DNA of 52,646 bases from CAMLDH01 sp966250375 (GTDB lineage Bacteria > Pseudomonadota > Gammaproteobacteria > Burkholderiales > Burkholderiaceae_D): assembly GCA_966250375.1 (NCBI GenBank), contig CBINHE010000019.1, forward strand, positions 1 to 52,646, written 5' to 3'. The notes beneath the pieces were generated by a model. It was not told where the DNA came from and did not search any database. It was given only the letters and a program-made list of their open reading frames with translations. The translations under genes were made by a program, and so were the position numbers. This document shows positions 9,511 through 19,800 of the stretch, piece after piece (positions within the stretch are counted from its first letter, which is position 1; every line of letters starts with the position of its first letter).

Positions 9511-10383
9511 TTAAAAAAGCCGATACATGCGCGATGCAGGCTTGCCGGAAGCGACCTTGAGGGCGTGCTCCAGTTCGTCGCCGAAGAATGCCGGGACGGA
9601 AAGTGTGCGCGCCAGCTTGTCTCCAAAATGGAGCGGCAGATAAGCCAGCGGCGGCAGCGTGAGGTCCTGGGCCAGCAAGGGCAGCGCATGGTAGATGCGG
9701 CTGGCCACATCGGGAAGGGCGGACATGGTGACTAGGCAAAGCCGGCGCGGCGCCTCGGCAGTGACTGGCAGCCAGAGCAGCCATGCGCGGCGGGCGGTCT
9801 CGATATTGAGCAGCAGATGCGTGAGCCGATCGCGCCAGGCTGGAAAGTCGTCGGGGTCGGCTGCGCACCATCCATCGACAACCGCCTCAGGCTTCACGAA
9901 TTCGATGCTGCCGGTTTGTCCATGGAAGGCTAAAGCGGGTTGCCAGGTGCCGGACCGAAGGATCAGGCCGTCGTACCCATGATCGATGACGATACTCACG
10001 TTGCGCTTTGCCAGGCGCTTGAGCACGTTGGCGCCGTAGACGGACTGCACGCACAGGATGCGCTCGCGAAAGGGACTGTCCCAGCCAAGACGGTACTGTT
10101 CAGCATATTCCTGGCGCGTCCAGAGCGGGATGACGCTGCGCTCTTCATTGTCGTCGTTCAAGACTGTGGTCGCGACGTCATCGCAGCACGGCATCCCGTT
10201 CTCAGGATGCTCGAATTGATAGATGAGGCTCCACAACGATTCGGCAAGGAGGGCTTCGTACAGCACCGGGAGCAGGCCGGGAGCGGCATGGCGGGGGCGG
10301 AAGTGGCGCATGGTTTTATCTATTTTGCGATGGATCGCTGATGATGGCTGGCGTGTTCTATTCCCCATGCCGCACAAGAGCAT
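9511..10383 (-). CDS. DUF2750/SseB-like protein
   Basis: A 290-residue protein coupled to the zinc-ribbon gene upstream: the start ATG overlaps that gene's stop (TGATG), with GAGAGAG just before it. This start fits better than a longer frame running back into the neighbour. The first half (LAESLWSLIY... SVIPLWTRQEYAEQYRLGW) resembles DUF2750, whose members have a similar lPvWp..eyA..w motif. The second half (WLPVTAEAPRR... LPLHFGDKLARTLSVPAFFGDE) resembles the C-terminal part of SseB-type proteins. There is no signal peptide or membrane segment. Function is unknown. Its place between two vgrG cassettes suggests an immunity or accessory role for type VI secretion, but this is inference. Confidence 0.7.
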   Translation of the reverse strand: MLLCGMGNRTRQPSSAIHRKIDKTMRHFRPRHAAPGLLPVLYEALLAESLWSLIYQFEHPENGMPCCDDVATTVLNDDNEERSVIPLWTRQEYAEQYRLGWDSPFRERILCVQSVYGANVLKRLAKRNVSIVIDHGYDGLILRSGTWQPALAFHGQTGSIEFVKPEAVVDGWCAADPDDFPAWRDRLTHLLLNIETARRAWLLWLPVTAEAPRRLCLVTMSALPDVASRIYHALPLLAQDLTLPPLAYLPLHFGDKLARTLSVPAFFGDELEHALKVASGKPASRMYRLF

Positions 10384-11432
10384 CAAATCTCTCTCGTTGA
10401 TGCCGGATCGGCGGAAGGCAGACCGGTGTATTTCACGTGTCGGGGAGGCCGTTTGGGATTTTCCAGGAATTGCCGAAAACAGTCGGAACAGCGAAATGTG
10501 CGCTGCCCATTCTTGGACAGAACGGTCAGTCGTATTTTTGTCCCATGGCACGAGGGACACGACATCTCTGCGGGAACTTCCCGTTCAGCGGGGATATGTT
10601 TCGAGGCGGGGGGCTGATACTTTTTTGGCGCTTCAATGAAGAGGCGTCGGCAATCCCGGCAGTAATATTGACCGCGTCCGTCCCGGCTTTGCGTTTTCTT
10701 CATCAGGTTTCGACCCGCGCATTCCGGACAATGCACCTCTTCCGGAATTGGCAATCCTGCCCGGCGCGATGCAATCAGGAAGAACCCATATTGGCACGTC
10801 ATGCATAACTGTCCAGGATTGTCGGGATCGGCGCGGCGGCGATACTTCAAGTCGCTTCCTCCGCAGCGCGGGCAGCGGATGCCTTGCTGTGCGGGGGTAA
10901 AACCCAGCCGATAGGCAGGTCGCGACACCAACGGCGCGACATCCAGCGTCTCCAGCAGCGGCAGCAGGCGCTGACGGAGATACCCGAATTGCTTCGTGCA
11001 AGTGCAGCCGAGGATTCGCCAAACGAAATAGGGCGTCCAGGGGCTCCACAACGCCACGGCCACGCCATACAGGCGCTCATAGGACTTCTCCGTCAAGCGA
11101 TAAAAGGGCGTGCCCTCGCTTGCTGAAAATAGACGATCGCAAGCCGGGCAAAAATACCGCGTGGTGGTGGAGGTGTCAGCCTGTTTCCGAATGTTTCGAT
11201 TGTCGCAACGCGGGCATGCCGTGGGCTTCCAGCGCGACGGCAAATACGCCTCCAGCCTTTGTATGAGTTGGCGCAACGCCGGTTCTTCCCGCCATAGCGT
11301 GGCAGCGATCTGGCGCTCTTCAGCGGAGGCATGGGAGAAGGCGTGCTCAAACCAATGTGGCAAAGGGGAATGGGTAACCGAATTCATATGTGCAAGGCTT
11401 TTAGCTTTTCTGGAAATTGGACCTGACGTCAT
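10383..11432 (-). CDS. Protein with four zinc ribbons (eight CxxC knuckles)
   Basis: A 349-residue protein with paired CxxC knuckles at C73/C76 with C95/C98, C187/C190 with C210/C213, C235/C238 with C258/C261, and C292/C295 with C315/C318. Each pair makes one zinc ribbon of the CPRC...CxxCxxxF type. The ribbons resemble those at the N-terminus of IS1 InsA and in the Burkholderia/Ralstonia family DUF746, which suggests nucleic-acid binding. No transposase catalytic domain is visible. The start at 11432 is supported by GAGG 5 bases upstream; Met16 is an alternative without such support. A 13-bp perfect inverted repeat lies 20 bases before the start. The gene is coupled to the DUF2750/SseB-like gene. 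Its biological role is not known to me. Confidence 0.75.
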   Translation of the reverse strand: MTSGPISRKAKSLAHMNSVTHSPLPHWFEHAFSHASAEERQIAATLWREEPALRQLIQRLEAYLPSRWKPTACPRCDNRNIRKQADTSTTTRYFCPACDRLFSASEGTPFYRLTEKSYERLYGVAVALWSPWTPYFVWRILGCTCTKQFGYLRQRLLPLLETLDVAPLVSRPAYRLGFTPAQQGIRCPRCGGSDLKYRRRADPDNPGQLCMTCQYGFFLIASRRAGLPIPEEVHCPECAGRNLMKKTQSRDGRGQYYCRDCRRLFIEAPKKYQPPASKHIPAEREVPAEMSCPSCHGTKIRLTVLSKNGQRTFRCSDCFRQFLENPKRPPRHVKYTGLPSADPASTREI

Positions 11433-11452
11433 CAGCCTCGTTTATCTAATTT

Positions 11453-11487
11453 GGACAAACACATGCCTGTCGGACATGTGTTTGTCC
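11453..11487. repeat. 13-bp perfect inverted repeat before the zinc-ribbon gene
   Basis: Arms GGACAAACACATG (11453-11465) and CATGTGTTTGTCC (11475-11487) are separated by 9 bases. It lies 20 bases upstream of the start at 11432. No T-run follows on either strand, so an operator or leader hairpin is more likely than a terminator. Confidence 0.7.
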
Positions 11488-11598
11488 CTTGAACTTAAAT
11501 TCAGAAACGCCGTTAGGAAATTGCTTTGTGCTAGATTAAAATTTCGACGTCACTTAAGTCGCTCTGCCATATGCGAATCAAGGAGCCTTCGCTTTCCT

Positions 11599-11943
11599 CT
11601 ATTGAGAGGTATTTGCACAACGCTCTGCCTCATCGCTCAATTTCCGGTTCTGCCTCCAACTCTGCGCAATACGGTAGAACTGCACTGAGCTTATGCTAAG
11701 CGGTACAGCCGTAAACACTGCTATTAGGCCAACAATAAATAGCCGTCCTTCATAATCTGTATCGAAATACAGCATTGCCGCCACCCCTGTCACCCCTAAC
11801 AGATATGCTCCAAAGGCGAGCCAGCGCAGGGCTTTTGCAAGCGTTCTTAAAACTTCGAACCGCCATAGGAATCCGGCGGCCTTGTTCATTAGCACTGAAA
11901 TCCAGAGAATTCCGGCGAGGAGGAGAAGAGATTTTCCATTCAT
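11599..11943 (-). CDS. Small membrane protein, unknown
   Basis: A 114-residue protein with three predicted membrane segments (about 4-20, 42-61 and 68-90) and a charged, hydrophilic C-terminus ending in RQNRKLSDEAERCANTSQ. It follows the Tli4-like lipoprotein by 47 bases on the same strand and may be cotranscribed with it. There is no clear ribosome binding site. Small membrane proteins next to lipase effectors can be extra immunity factors, but nothing here proves that. I do not recognise a family. Confidence 0.55.
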   Translation of the reverse strand: MNGKSLLLLAGILWISVLMNKAAGFLWRFEVLRTLAKALRWLAFGAYLLGVTGVAAMLYFDTDYEGRLFIVGLIAVFTAVPLSISSVQFYRIAQSWRQNRKLSDEAERCANTSQ

Positions 11944-11990
11944 GGCGGCGAATTAGTTCAAAATCGTGGATGGTTTCCAAACCGTGGAAG

Positions 11991-13607
11991 TCAATGCGCC
12001 TCGGTCTTGGCTTTCCCCCCATTTGCCGGACTATCTTGCACAATTACCTGCAGCGAATTGCCGGGGAAATTCACCCACAGGCGGTACCCTTCGCACAAAT
12101 GTTTGGCAATGCGGTCTTCCAGATTCTGCGGAATGGTCAAATAGCCATTCTTGTCCAGCGGTTGCCGCAGTAGCACCTGCTCGGGCGCCCCCATGTACTC
12201 CGCCATCCCGGCCCGCGGCAGTGGTCCATATGACAAAATGGTCGGTACCGGTCTCATGCCCAGCAGATCGGTGAGACTCCTCATTTCCACCCGCAGTGGC
12301 GCTTTACCATTCAACTGGATCAGTTTGCCTGTACTGCAATCGACCCGGGCTGGAATCTCCCGTCGAATGGCTTCGGCAACTGCGCGTGCGTCTCTCTCTG
12401 CCTGCTCTGCTTTTTTATCCTGTTTCTTGAGGTCGGCCAGCCGTTGGCGGAACGCGATCTCGGCCGGATCGATGGTGTCTTTCGGCGGATTGACCACAGA
12501 GTCGGCGATCTTCTTCTCCTCCTCGCTTGTCAAGGGACGCGGCAGCGTCTTCAAGCGGATGCTCGACAAGAGATCTTTCCAGCGCGCATAACTACTGTCG
12601 AATGGAGGCGCCGATTGCATCAGGGTGCGGTCAGCGGCCTTAGGATATCCATCCATCTGCACGTGAATGAAGGGAAAGATATCCGAATTGGCAACGCCGC
12701 CCTGTCCGGCTTCCATGTGATAGGCAACTTCCTGTTCCTTGGGCCCGTTAGGATCGGGATTGATGGTGAAGCCGCCGGCCATGCCATGATACGGGCCGAT
12801 CTTGACGCGCTCCGGCCCGATTCGCTTTTGCACCTGCTGGCCGACGATCATGCCTTCCAGACCATTCAAGACAGGTAGCGTGCTGGCCATCACATCCAAT
12901 CTGACCGGCTCGGTATCGTCACCGTTTTTGCCGGTGTTGATCGTGTAGGTAACGTTCGGCGTGGATTTGAGGCGCAGCGTGTTTTGCATTCTGAAGCCTA
13001 CCGTGCCATCGTCAGCAATGAAGCCGTGAGTGAAGCAAACGCCGGGATCGGCGGGTATTTCATGCGTAGCGCGCGGACGGAAGCGAGATAAGACATCAAG
13101 AAGCGCCTGCTTGCTTTTTTCGAAGGAATCGTCGGACGAACTGAATAAAAAACGATAAATGCGGTCGTTGCGCCACAAGTACACATACAAACTATTGCCG
13201 GCTCTCCACCCCATTGAATCTGGATAAGGAACGGCATATGACTCATGCTCTCGCCCTTCCAGTTCTTTGAGCCAGTCCCAATCTTTGCGCGTAGCGGCAT
13301 AGGTAACCCGGATATCGGTATAAGGGCCATAGTCAAGCCGCTCTCCCATGGTCCCTATATTGTCCGTAAATTGGATTCCTTTATTCCGAACTTCAGGGTC
13401 AACCATTGCCCACTCAACCTCGCCCGGCACATCGAAAACCGACCGTCCAAAGCACTCGGTCTTGTAACCTTCCGGTTTTTTGTAATCCGGGTGCAAGGCA
13501 CGAGCAGACTCCTGTGCATGCTTGGCCGCATTCTCGCCATGTCCGGATTGGCATGCGCCCAGCAACAGCAGGGCCAAGTAACCATATCCTATTCGCTGCA
13601 TTGACAT
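11991..13607 (-). CDS. Tli4-like immunity lipoprotein
   Basis: A 538-residue lipoprotein. The signal peptide ends in the lipobox LGAC with C19; the next residue is Q, predicting outer-membrane sorting and a periplasmic body. Near the N-terminus, TECFGRSVFDVPGEVEW is a pattern shared by Tli4-type immunity proteins of type VI lipase effectors. A charged, coiled-coil-like segment (KKQDKKAEQAERDARAVAEA, around residue 400) separates two halves. The gene lies 18 bases after the phospholipase-D effector and has a strong AGGAG site, so it most likely protects the producer from that enzyme in the periplasm. The family name rests on pattern memory; the lipoprotein and the context are seen directly. 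Confidence 0.78.
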   Translation of the reverse strand: MSMQRIGYGYLALLLLGACQSGHGENAAKHAQESARALHPDYKKPEGYKTECFGRSVFDVPGEVEWAMVDPEVRNKGIQFTDNIGTMGERLDYGPYTDIRVTYAATRKDWDWLKELEGREHESYAVPYPDSMGWRAGNSLYVYLWRNDRIYRFLFSSSDDSFEKSKQALLDVLSRFRPRATHEIPADPGVCFTHGFIADDGTVGFRMQNTLRLKSTPNVTYTINTGKNGDDTEPVRLDVMASTLPVLNGLEGMIVGQQVQKRIGPERVKIGPYHGMAGGFTINPDPNGPKEQEVAYHMEAGQGGVANSDIFPFIHVQMDGYPKAADRTLMQSAPPFDSSYARWKDLLSSIRLKTLPRPLTSEEEKKIADSVVNPPKDTIDPAEIAFRQRLADLKKQDKKAEQAERDARAVAEAIRREIPARVDCSTGKLIQLNGKAPLRVEMRSLTDLLGMRPVPTILSYGPLPRAGMAEYMGAPEQVLLRQPLDKNGYLTIPQNLEDRIAKHLCEGYRLWVNFPGNSLQVIVQDSPANGGKAKTEAH

Positions 13608-13625
13608 CTCTGTACTCCTGTTTTG

Positions 13626-16600
13626 TTACGTGGATATGTTAACCGCTGGCATAAGTGCACTGGGTAGCGATCTGTCCTCGTAGTAGTTGTGTGCCACCAC
13701 AGCCAGATTGAATTTCGAATCGTTGTTCTCACCTTCGGTCCAGCGCGTCGGCAATGCCGTGATGAAACCCTTGATCGAGGCGAGAGGGGCAGTATCCAAT
13801 TTTGATATCACGGGATCGGTCCAAAAAGCATTATCGAAAGGCATTGGCGACACCAGTTTTCCTCCTTCCGAGTGTTTGAGAGGCTTTTCATATTTCCAGG
13901 TCGGCCAGATCGAGGCTGCAAATAATTCTCCATTCACTTTTTCTGAATTAGTTGCACTATCTGAGCGGGGGATATGCTTGAATACTTTTTCGTAAGCCGC
14001 CTGATTATCTTGCGCTCTTTTCTGGATCTTCTTCCATGTCTGCGGCGCCGCCGGTTTTTTCAGGCAGTCAGCAAGCTCAGCCGCCGCCTTCGGGCCACCA
14101 GCTGTCAATCCGAAGTGTTTCTTCCATAAATCAACACGTAAATCGTGCACCACTTTACTGACTGGCATATTATCTTTGCCAGTCAATGGGGCTGTCGTCT
14201 GCTGATTGTCATGGATGATGACGGCCAGCTCCGAATCACGGTCCCCTATCATGCTGCGGTCGTTGATGTTCGCGCTTCCCAGGATGGCGACGCGGTCGTC
14301 CACGATCAGGAGCTTGCTATGAACATAGATTTGTTCAGTGAAAATGCGGTTTCCCAATGTCGCCCAGTTGCGCAGGTTCAGCAAGGTGAGGTATTCCTGC
14401 CATGCGGCGTCTTTTACGTTTGCCCCTAATCTTTTCTCCTGGGCGACGGCGAGCGCCTCAGTCCATACAAGCTTCTCTTTTTTTACTAATTCAATTGCGG
14501 CAATGGCGGTCTTGATCCGGTTTACCAAACTTTTCTCTCCATGCACCAGAGACTGCATGGTTAGATGAGCCTGGGTCATGATGTTGATGGTGTCGAGCGT
14601 TCCTTCCGGATGGACTGGCAGCACGATATACACATGAAATGGCAGGCCGTCACTAATTGCCTTCACTATGCGTGCTGCTAGCGTCTCACCGATGGAATTG
14701 AGCATCGTCTTCTGCGGATTGGATAGTTTTTTGAATCCCTGTATCTGCGCCTTGTTGCCAAGTACCCGCTTTAAGCCATCGGTGAACTCTTTTCGTATCT
14801 TTTTTGCCTTGCCATCTTTATCCAGTGCGGCTTTTTTCAATTGGTAGAGTTTGGCCCAATTGATCAGCGCCGCCGGATCGTCCAGATTCTCGGCGGCCCC
14901 CAGATTGAAAGTGTCTTTGTATTCCCGATATCCAGGCAGACTGCGGAACGAGATCTGGTGTCCCATCGGGCCGGAATAGTCCCTTGAATCGAAGACCGCT
15001 TGATCACCGAATGCGCTCTGAAAAAATTGACCTTCAATGTAAATGAAGTTTTGCGCATTGGCGATCGCTTGCTTTGTAGCATTGAGCACGTTGTCCTGTT
15101 TGGCCTCTTGCTGCGGTGCGGTGCGAAGGCCTTTGTCCAAGGCCGCATTTTCCTGCTGCACCATGTTGCGTGGCGCACTGCGCAGAACTTGCACGATACA
15201 TTCACCCTTACGCTCAGTGGTCTTTTTGGGCAAATGGTTCGCGTCAATAAACCGTGGCTTGAAGGGGCCGCCTTTGCGAAAACGTTCGACGATTTCGCGC
15301 ACTGCGGGCGAGTTTATCGATGCAAAGAATCCGTCGTTCCTGTCACATGCAGTGGCCATCGCATGCTGCAAACTGTTCCAGCGTTGCACGAAATTACGCG
15401 CCAAATGGTAGACTGCCGGACCTTCGATGCGTGCCTGCATATCCTGCCATGGCATACGCGGTTGCGTGTAGTAATCGAGTTCCTTGCCATTTTTCGGCAA
15501 CAGGTTACGTTTGATTGCTTCGGGATAGGAATACTGTTGCCAATTCTGTTCGCTGCTAAGAATACGGTAACTCTCGGCTACGATGGACTGGATGACCGCA
15601 TAGACTTTATTGCGCATGTCGTGCGGCAGGCTATCAAGGCTGGCATTATTGAGCCACGCCATGATGATGCCGTAGTCTTCGCGCACCATCGCCGAATCCA
15701 TATCCCAAAGCTGTTTGATGTACAACTGGACATCGGGCGGCAGCCTTTTGAAACCTGACTTGGCAGCAGACGCAGCAGCCCGAGTGGCGGTATCGCCTGC
15801 GTCGTCAATCAATTGGTCTCGTGCGTCTACAACAGCTTGTTTTGCATTCGAAACTGTCTCCTTGGCTTTTTGCGACGCTTCACAGACGACCTCCAGCCAG
15901 CTATTGCAGATATTTTTTTCCAGGTCCGCGGCAAAATCTTTCATGTCCGCGCCAAATAGTTGCGCGCGCTCGATGATGCCGGGAGATTGCCACCAATCCC
16001 TTGCGCTGTTCATAAAGCCGTTGTCAAGCACATCAGCCACGCCATGCATTGGCTGGTAGATTTTTGCGGCATCTTTTGGCGCCAAGGTACCGAACAGCAG
16101 TTCCCATATAGAGACATGCCGCATCTGTTTATCCGCCGCCAATGCATGCAGCGGGGGCACGCAAGAGTTGTACATTTCGTTGCCTTGGCGGCCATCGCTG
16201 TTGGCAATAACGGAGAAATTCGCATCATCGCGGCGGCCATAGGCTAAATCAAGCCCGCCGACAAAAGCGACTTTGTTATCGATGACAACCAGCTTTTGAT
16301 GGTGAGAAAACATGAGTCCCAGATTGCCCATATCGCTCTGCTGCATGGCAGGCATCGCAATTGCTTTTGGCGGTCCCGATTTGCCGGCGTTGAGCTGGAA
16401 TACAGCCAGCATGGTTTCCAGGTCATTCGTGTTGACCCCGACTTTGGGCGATAGCCAAGGCATCACATAAACGGTGCAGTCTTTATCCACTGCAGTCTTG
16501 AGGCAATCGATTAGGCGCTTCTTCCCCGTCAGGACGACATCGTAATTCACCTGCCATCCTGTAATAAAAACAGATTCCTTGGCGCCTTCAATTGCACTGG

Positions 16601-16817
16601 CGACTGTTTCAAAGTATTCCTTGCCCGTTGTGAAAAACTTCACTGCGTTGCCCGGCTCTGGTTCGGAAAATACCGGCCCGAAGCTTGCTTCAGTTCCTGT
16701 ACATTGATCCTTGATAAAGGGGTCAGTGGAAGATTTCGATAGGAGCGGTTTTTTGTCAGTGTCGACAATCTGGCACATGACTTTGCCAGGACGCGCTGTG
16801 ATGGAGTTACCAGCCAT
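13626..16817 (-). CDS. Phospholipase D-family type VI effector (Tle5-like)
   Basis: A 1063-residue protein with two HxKxxxxD catalytic motifs: H173-x-K175-LVVI-D180 followed by FVGGLDLAYGR, and H833-x-K835-LLIV-D840 followed by ILGSANINDRS. The pair forms one active site cleaving phosphodiester bonds of phospholipids such as phosphatidylethanolamine in the target membrane. The insert between the motifs (over 600 residues) is helical and larger than in classic PLDs, as in Tle5 effectors. There is no signal peptide, as expected for delivery by VgrG. The start lies 13 bases after the vgrG2 stop with an AAGGGAAGG ribosome site. The downstream Tli4-like lipoprotein is the probable immunity protein. 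Delivery by VgrG2 is inferred from the operon. Confidence 0.88.
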   Translation of the reverse strand: MAGNSITARPGKVMCQIVDTDKKPLLSKSSTDPFIKDQCTGTEASFGPVFSEPEPGNAVKFFTTGKEYFETVASAIEGAKESVFITGWQVNYDVVLTGKKRLIDCLKTAVDKDCTVYVMPWLSPKVGVNTNDLETMLAVFQLNAGKSGPPKAIAMPAMQQSDMGNLGLMFSHHQKLVVIDNKVAFVGGLDLAYGRRDDANFSVIANSDGRQGNEMYNSCVPPLHALAADKQMRHVSIWELLFGTLAPKDAAKIYQPMHGVADVLDNGFMNSARDWWQSPGIIERAQLFGADMKDFAADLEKNICNSWLEVVCEASQKAKETVSNAKQAVVDARDQLIDDAGDTATRAAASAAKSGFKRLPPDVQLYIKQLWDMDSAMVREDYGIIMAWLNNASLDSLPHDMRNKVYAVIQSIVAESYRILSSEQNWQQYSYPEAIKRNLLPKNGKELDYYTQPRMPWQDMQARIEGPAVYHLARNFVQRWNSLQHAMATACDRNDGFFASINSPAVREIVERFRKGGPFKPRFIDANHLPKKTTERKGECIVQVLRSAPRNMVQQENAALDKGLRTAPQQEAKQDNVLNATKQAIANAQNFIYIEGQFFQSAFGDQAVFDSRDYSGPMGHQISFRSLPGYREYKDTFNLGAAENLDDPAALINWAKLYQLKKAALDKDGKAKKIRKEFTDGLKRVLGNKAQIQGFKKLSNPQKTMLNSIGETLAARIVKAISDGLPFHVYIVLPVHPEGTLDTINIMTQAHLTMQSLVHGEKSLVNRIKTAIAAIELVKKEKLVWTEALAVAQEKRLGANVKDAAWQEYLTLLNLRNWATLGNRIFTEQIYVHSKLLIVDDRVAILGSANINDRSMIGDRDSELAVIIHDNQQTTAPLTGKDNMPVSKVVHDLRVDLWKKHFGLTAGGPKAAAELADCLKKPAAPQTWKKIQKRAQDNQAAYEKVFKHIPRSDSATNSEKVNGELFAASIWPTWKYEKPLKHSEGGKLVSPMPFDNAFWTDPVISKLDTAPLASIKGFITALPTRWTEGENNDSKFNLAVVAHNYYEDRSLPSALMPAVNIST

Positions 16818-16829
16818 GTTGCCCTTCCC

Positions 16830-19800
16830 TTATTTTTTGAGCTTGTTATAGAGCGCGTCCCCGCTTCTAAGCAGCATATCTTTCAACCCGCGCTTCTTGT
16901 CGTGACGGGCTTCCTCGCCGTATTTAGAGGTGTACAAGTCATCGCTGTAATCCATCGCGGATAACGCATACAACATCTTTTGTTCTTCAGTCCAGTCGGG
17001 CTGTTCTTGATGCACTTCCAATTGAACGGCCTGGCCTGGATACATCATCCAGATATTGACGGGGCGTTCAGAAAATTCCTTGGCAAGCGATTTTTCCTGT
17101 TCTGCAGTCAGTTTGACGTGCCCTTTATCGTCGCTGATACCTTCCGCTAATACGCTGAGCGGATTCACCAAGGCCATGCCAGCCAATTCTTCCGGATTGG
17201 CTGGTCGCACGATCTTCCATGGCGTATGCGCCAACCCATGGCCGTTCAGTCCCGGGCTATCTCCCAAGTGGAAATTAAACTTCATATCGTGTAGAGGCAT
17301 CGGAACGGCAGGAAGCTTTGGCAAAACCGGTGCAACACTTGCCGGCCCAGTCAGATTCTTGACGCTGCCATGAATATTGATCGGCCCCTGCGCCTTGAAC
17401 GAGATCTGTCCGTTTTCGATCAGGATCTGGCATCCGCCCCCAGCCGTGATCTTGATGCTCTTAGCAGCCGCAAAATCGATATCTCCCGCAATGGATGCCA
17501 AGGTCACATCCTTACGTGCAGTCGCTTCAAGATTGTCGTCCTGTGCCTGGATCTGGACCTTGCCCTTGCCGGCAAACAGTTTCATGCCCTCGGTGGCGAC
17601 GAACACGCTCCATGATTGCTTGACCGCGACCGAATAGCGGTTGCCGACGGCAACGTTGAGATCCTTCTGGCTGGACAGGTGAACGTTTTCACCGGCGGCG
17701 ATTTGCCAGCTCTTGGGGGTAGTGCCGAGAATGCCGGCCGGGCTGGACAAGGCCAGGATCGGTTCTTCATACCCTGCCACTGTCGCCTGCTGGCCCGTGC
17801 CGCCCGATTGCGTATAGGTCTTTTCCGCTACCTGGATCAGGCGCTTGGCTTCCTCGTTGACGTCCAGCGGATCGGCATGGTGATCTTTGGCGGCATCGGA
17901 CAATGTCTTCGACAGTTCCAGGCTGCCCTTCAACTGGGTCGTCAATTCCTTGCTGTCCAGATGCGTGCCCTTGGCGTTGTCGCGCGCATCGGTGGAAATG
18001 AGCATGCCTTTGCCGGCACGGAAGGCGGCATAGCCATCGGTGCGCGCTTCCAGGCCCTCGCCACGCGGCTGGCCTTTACCGCCGACGCGCGGATGCACGA
18101 GATAGCCCTGGTTCAGCGCGGTGTTGCTGTGGTCCGTGGCGACTCGCAGGCGCTGTTCGGCGGTGGTGTCGTCCCACACGATTTCATTGCAGCCGCTGCC
18201 TTTATACATTTTGGACTTGATGCCCGACTGCGTCTTGTTGCCGGGCAGGTCGCCGGCATGCGAAAAGTCGGGTGGCGGGTGCGTGCCATTGAACAGCGAT
18301 CCGACAATGAGCGGCCTGTCTACGTCCCCATTTTCAAAAAGCAAAACACATTCGTCGCCAACTCTCGGAGTCCACAAATGGCCGTAACCGCTGCCCGTCC
18401 ACGGCTGCATGACGCGAATCCAGATCGAGTCGCCATCTTTGCCAGCTGCGCCTGCGCCAGCCGCATGGCGATGATCTTGCGTGCGAGTGAACTTCAGCTT
18501 GACTTGCACGCAGCCACGCTGGTTGACGTGGATTTCTTCGCCCGGCGGCCCCACGACGATTGCCGTCATCATGGCGGGCGCGACTGGCTTGGCGTATTCG
18601 GTATCGCTGTAGGCGGGCACGATCTGTACGCCTTTGCGCACGGCATTGAAACGGGTTTGACAGACCGGATCGGTGTGGGAGGCATCTGCCGGCAAATCCC
18701 ATTTCCCGCGCGCGGCAGTGGCGGCAGGATGCTGCAGCAGCGTTTTCGCTTGGGATTCCATGCGCGGCGACAGGTTGTTGCGGGCGTACAGGCTGGCTTG
18801 CGTGACGGTGAATTGCTGGCCGTCGTCGGACGACGGGTGGTCGATCAGCTTGAGGGTGGCGCCGACCGGCAGGCGGCGGTGCGTGCCGCTGCCGTTGTAC
18901 AGTTCGATCTTGAATTCGTGCGCGCCCATGCGCAGCTTGCCGTAGCGCGCATAATCGCCGGCGTCGTTGGCGCTGAAGTGCGGTTCGTATTCGTAATCTT
19001 CCAGTGTATCGGCCAGGCGATTGCCGAAATCGCCCTGGTCAACGCGGCTGTCATCCTGCTGGGTATTGACGACGACCGCCTGGTAGTCGTAGCTGGCGCG
19101 CATGGTGCGCCCCGGCTGCAGGGTGCGGGCGCTGCTCCAGTCGGTCAGCACATCCTCGGTGCGGGTATCGACGCCATCGTTGCGATGGAAGCGCACTTTC
19201 ACCGGGTCTGCTTTCAGGGTGGCGACATCGTCGAACAGCACGATGGTCATCTTGGGATGCTCGCCGGGCTGGCCGGCATCGCCATGCTCGATGTACCAGG
19301 CGATGCCTTCCTGTGCCAGCCAACGCAGGAGGAAGGCGGTATCGTTTTCATTGAACTGGGTGGCCCAGGATTGCTTGGGATGCTGTCCGCGGCAGTCGAT
19401 GCGCAAGTCCACGCTTTGCGCCATCACGCTGTTACCGCGCAAGTGTTCTTCGAGAATCTGGCGCACGAATTCCAGTACGGTCAAGTCCTGGAAGACGCGG
19501 CTGCGCTTGTTCTTTCGCAGGATCGCGAACGGGTCTTGCAGGGTCAAGCGACAAAGGGAAAAAGCGCCATCGGTACCCAGCCGCTCAGCTTGGGTGACGA
19601 AACCGCAGATGGCGCGGCGCTGACCCTCTGTGGTCAGTAGAGCAACTTGCGCCGGTAAACCGATCAACTGCTCCAGCGGCAAGTGCAGATCGGCTGAGAG
19701 ACACAGCAAGCGGTAGGTATAGCCTTCGCTGATACCATCCTCGCCGGACAGTTCATATGGCAAGAGAACGTCGTCTTCGATGCTGGAACCGGGAGCGCAG

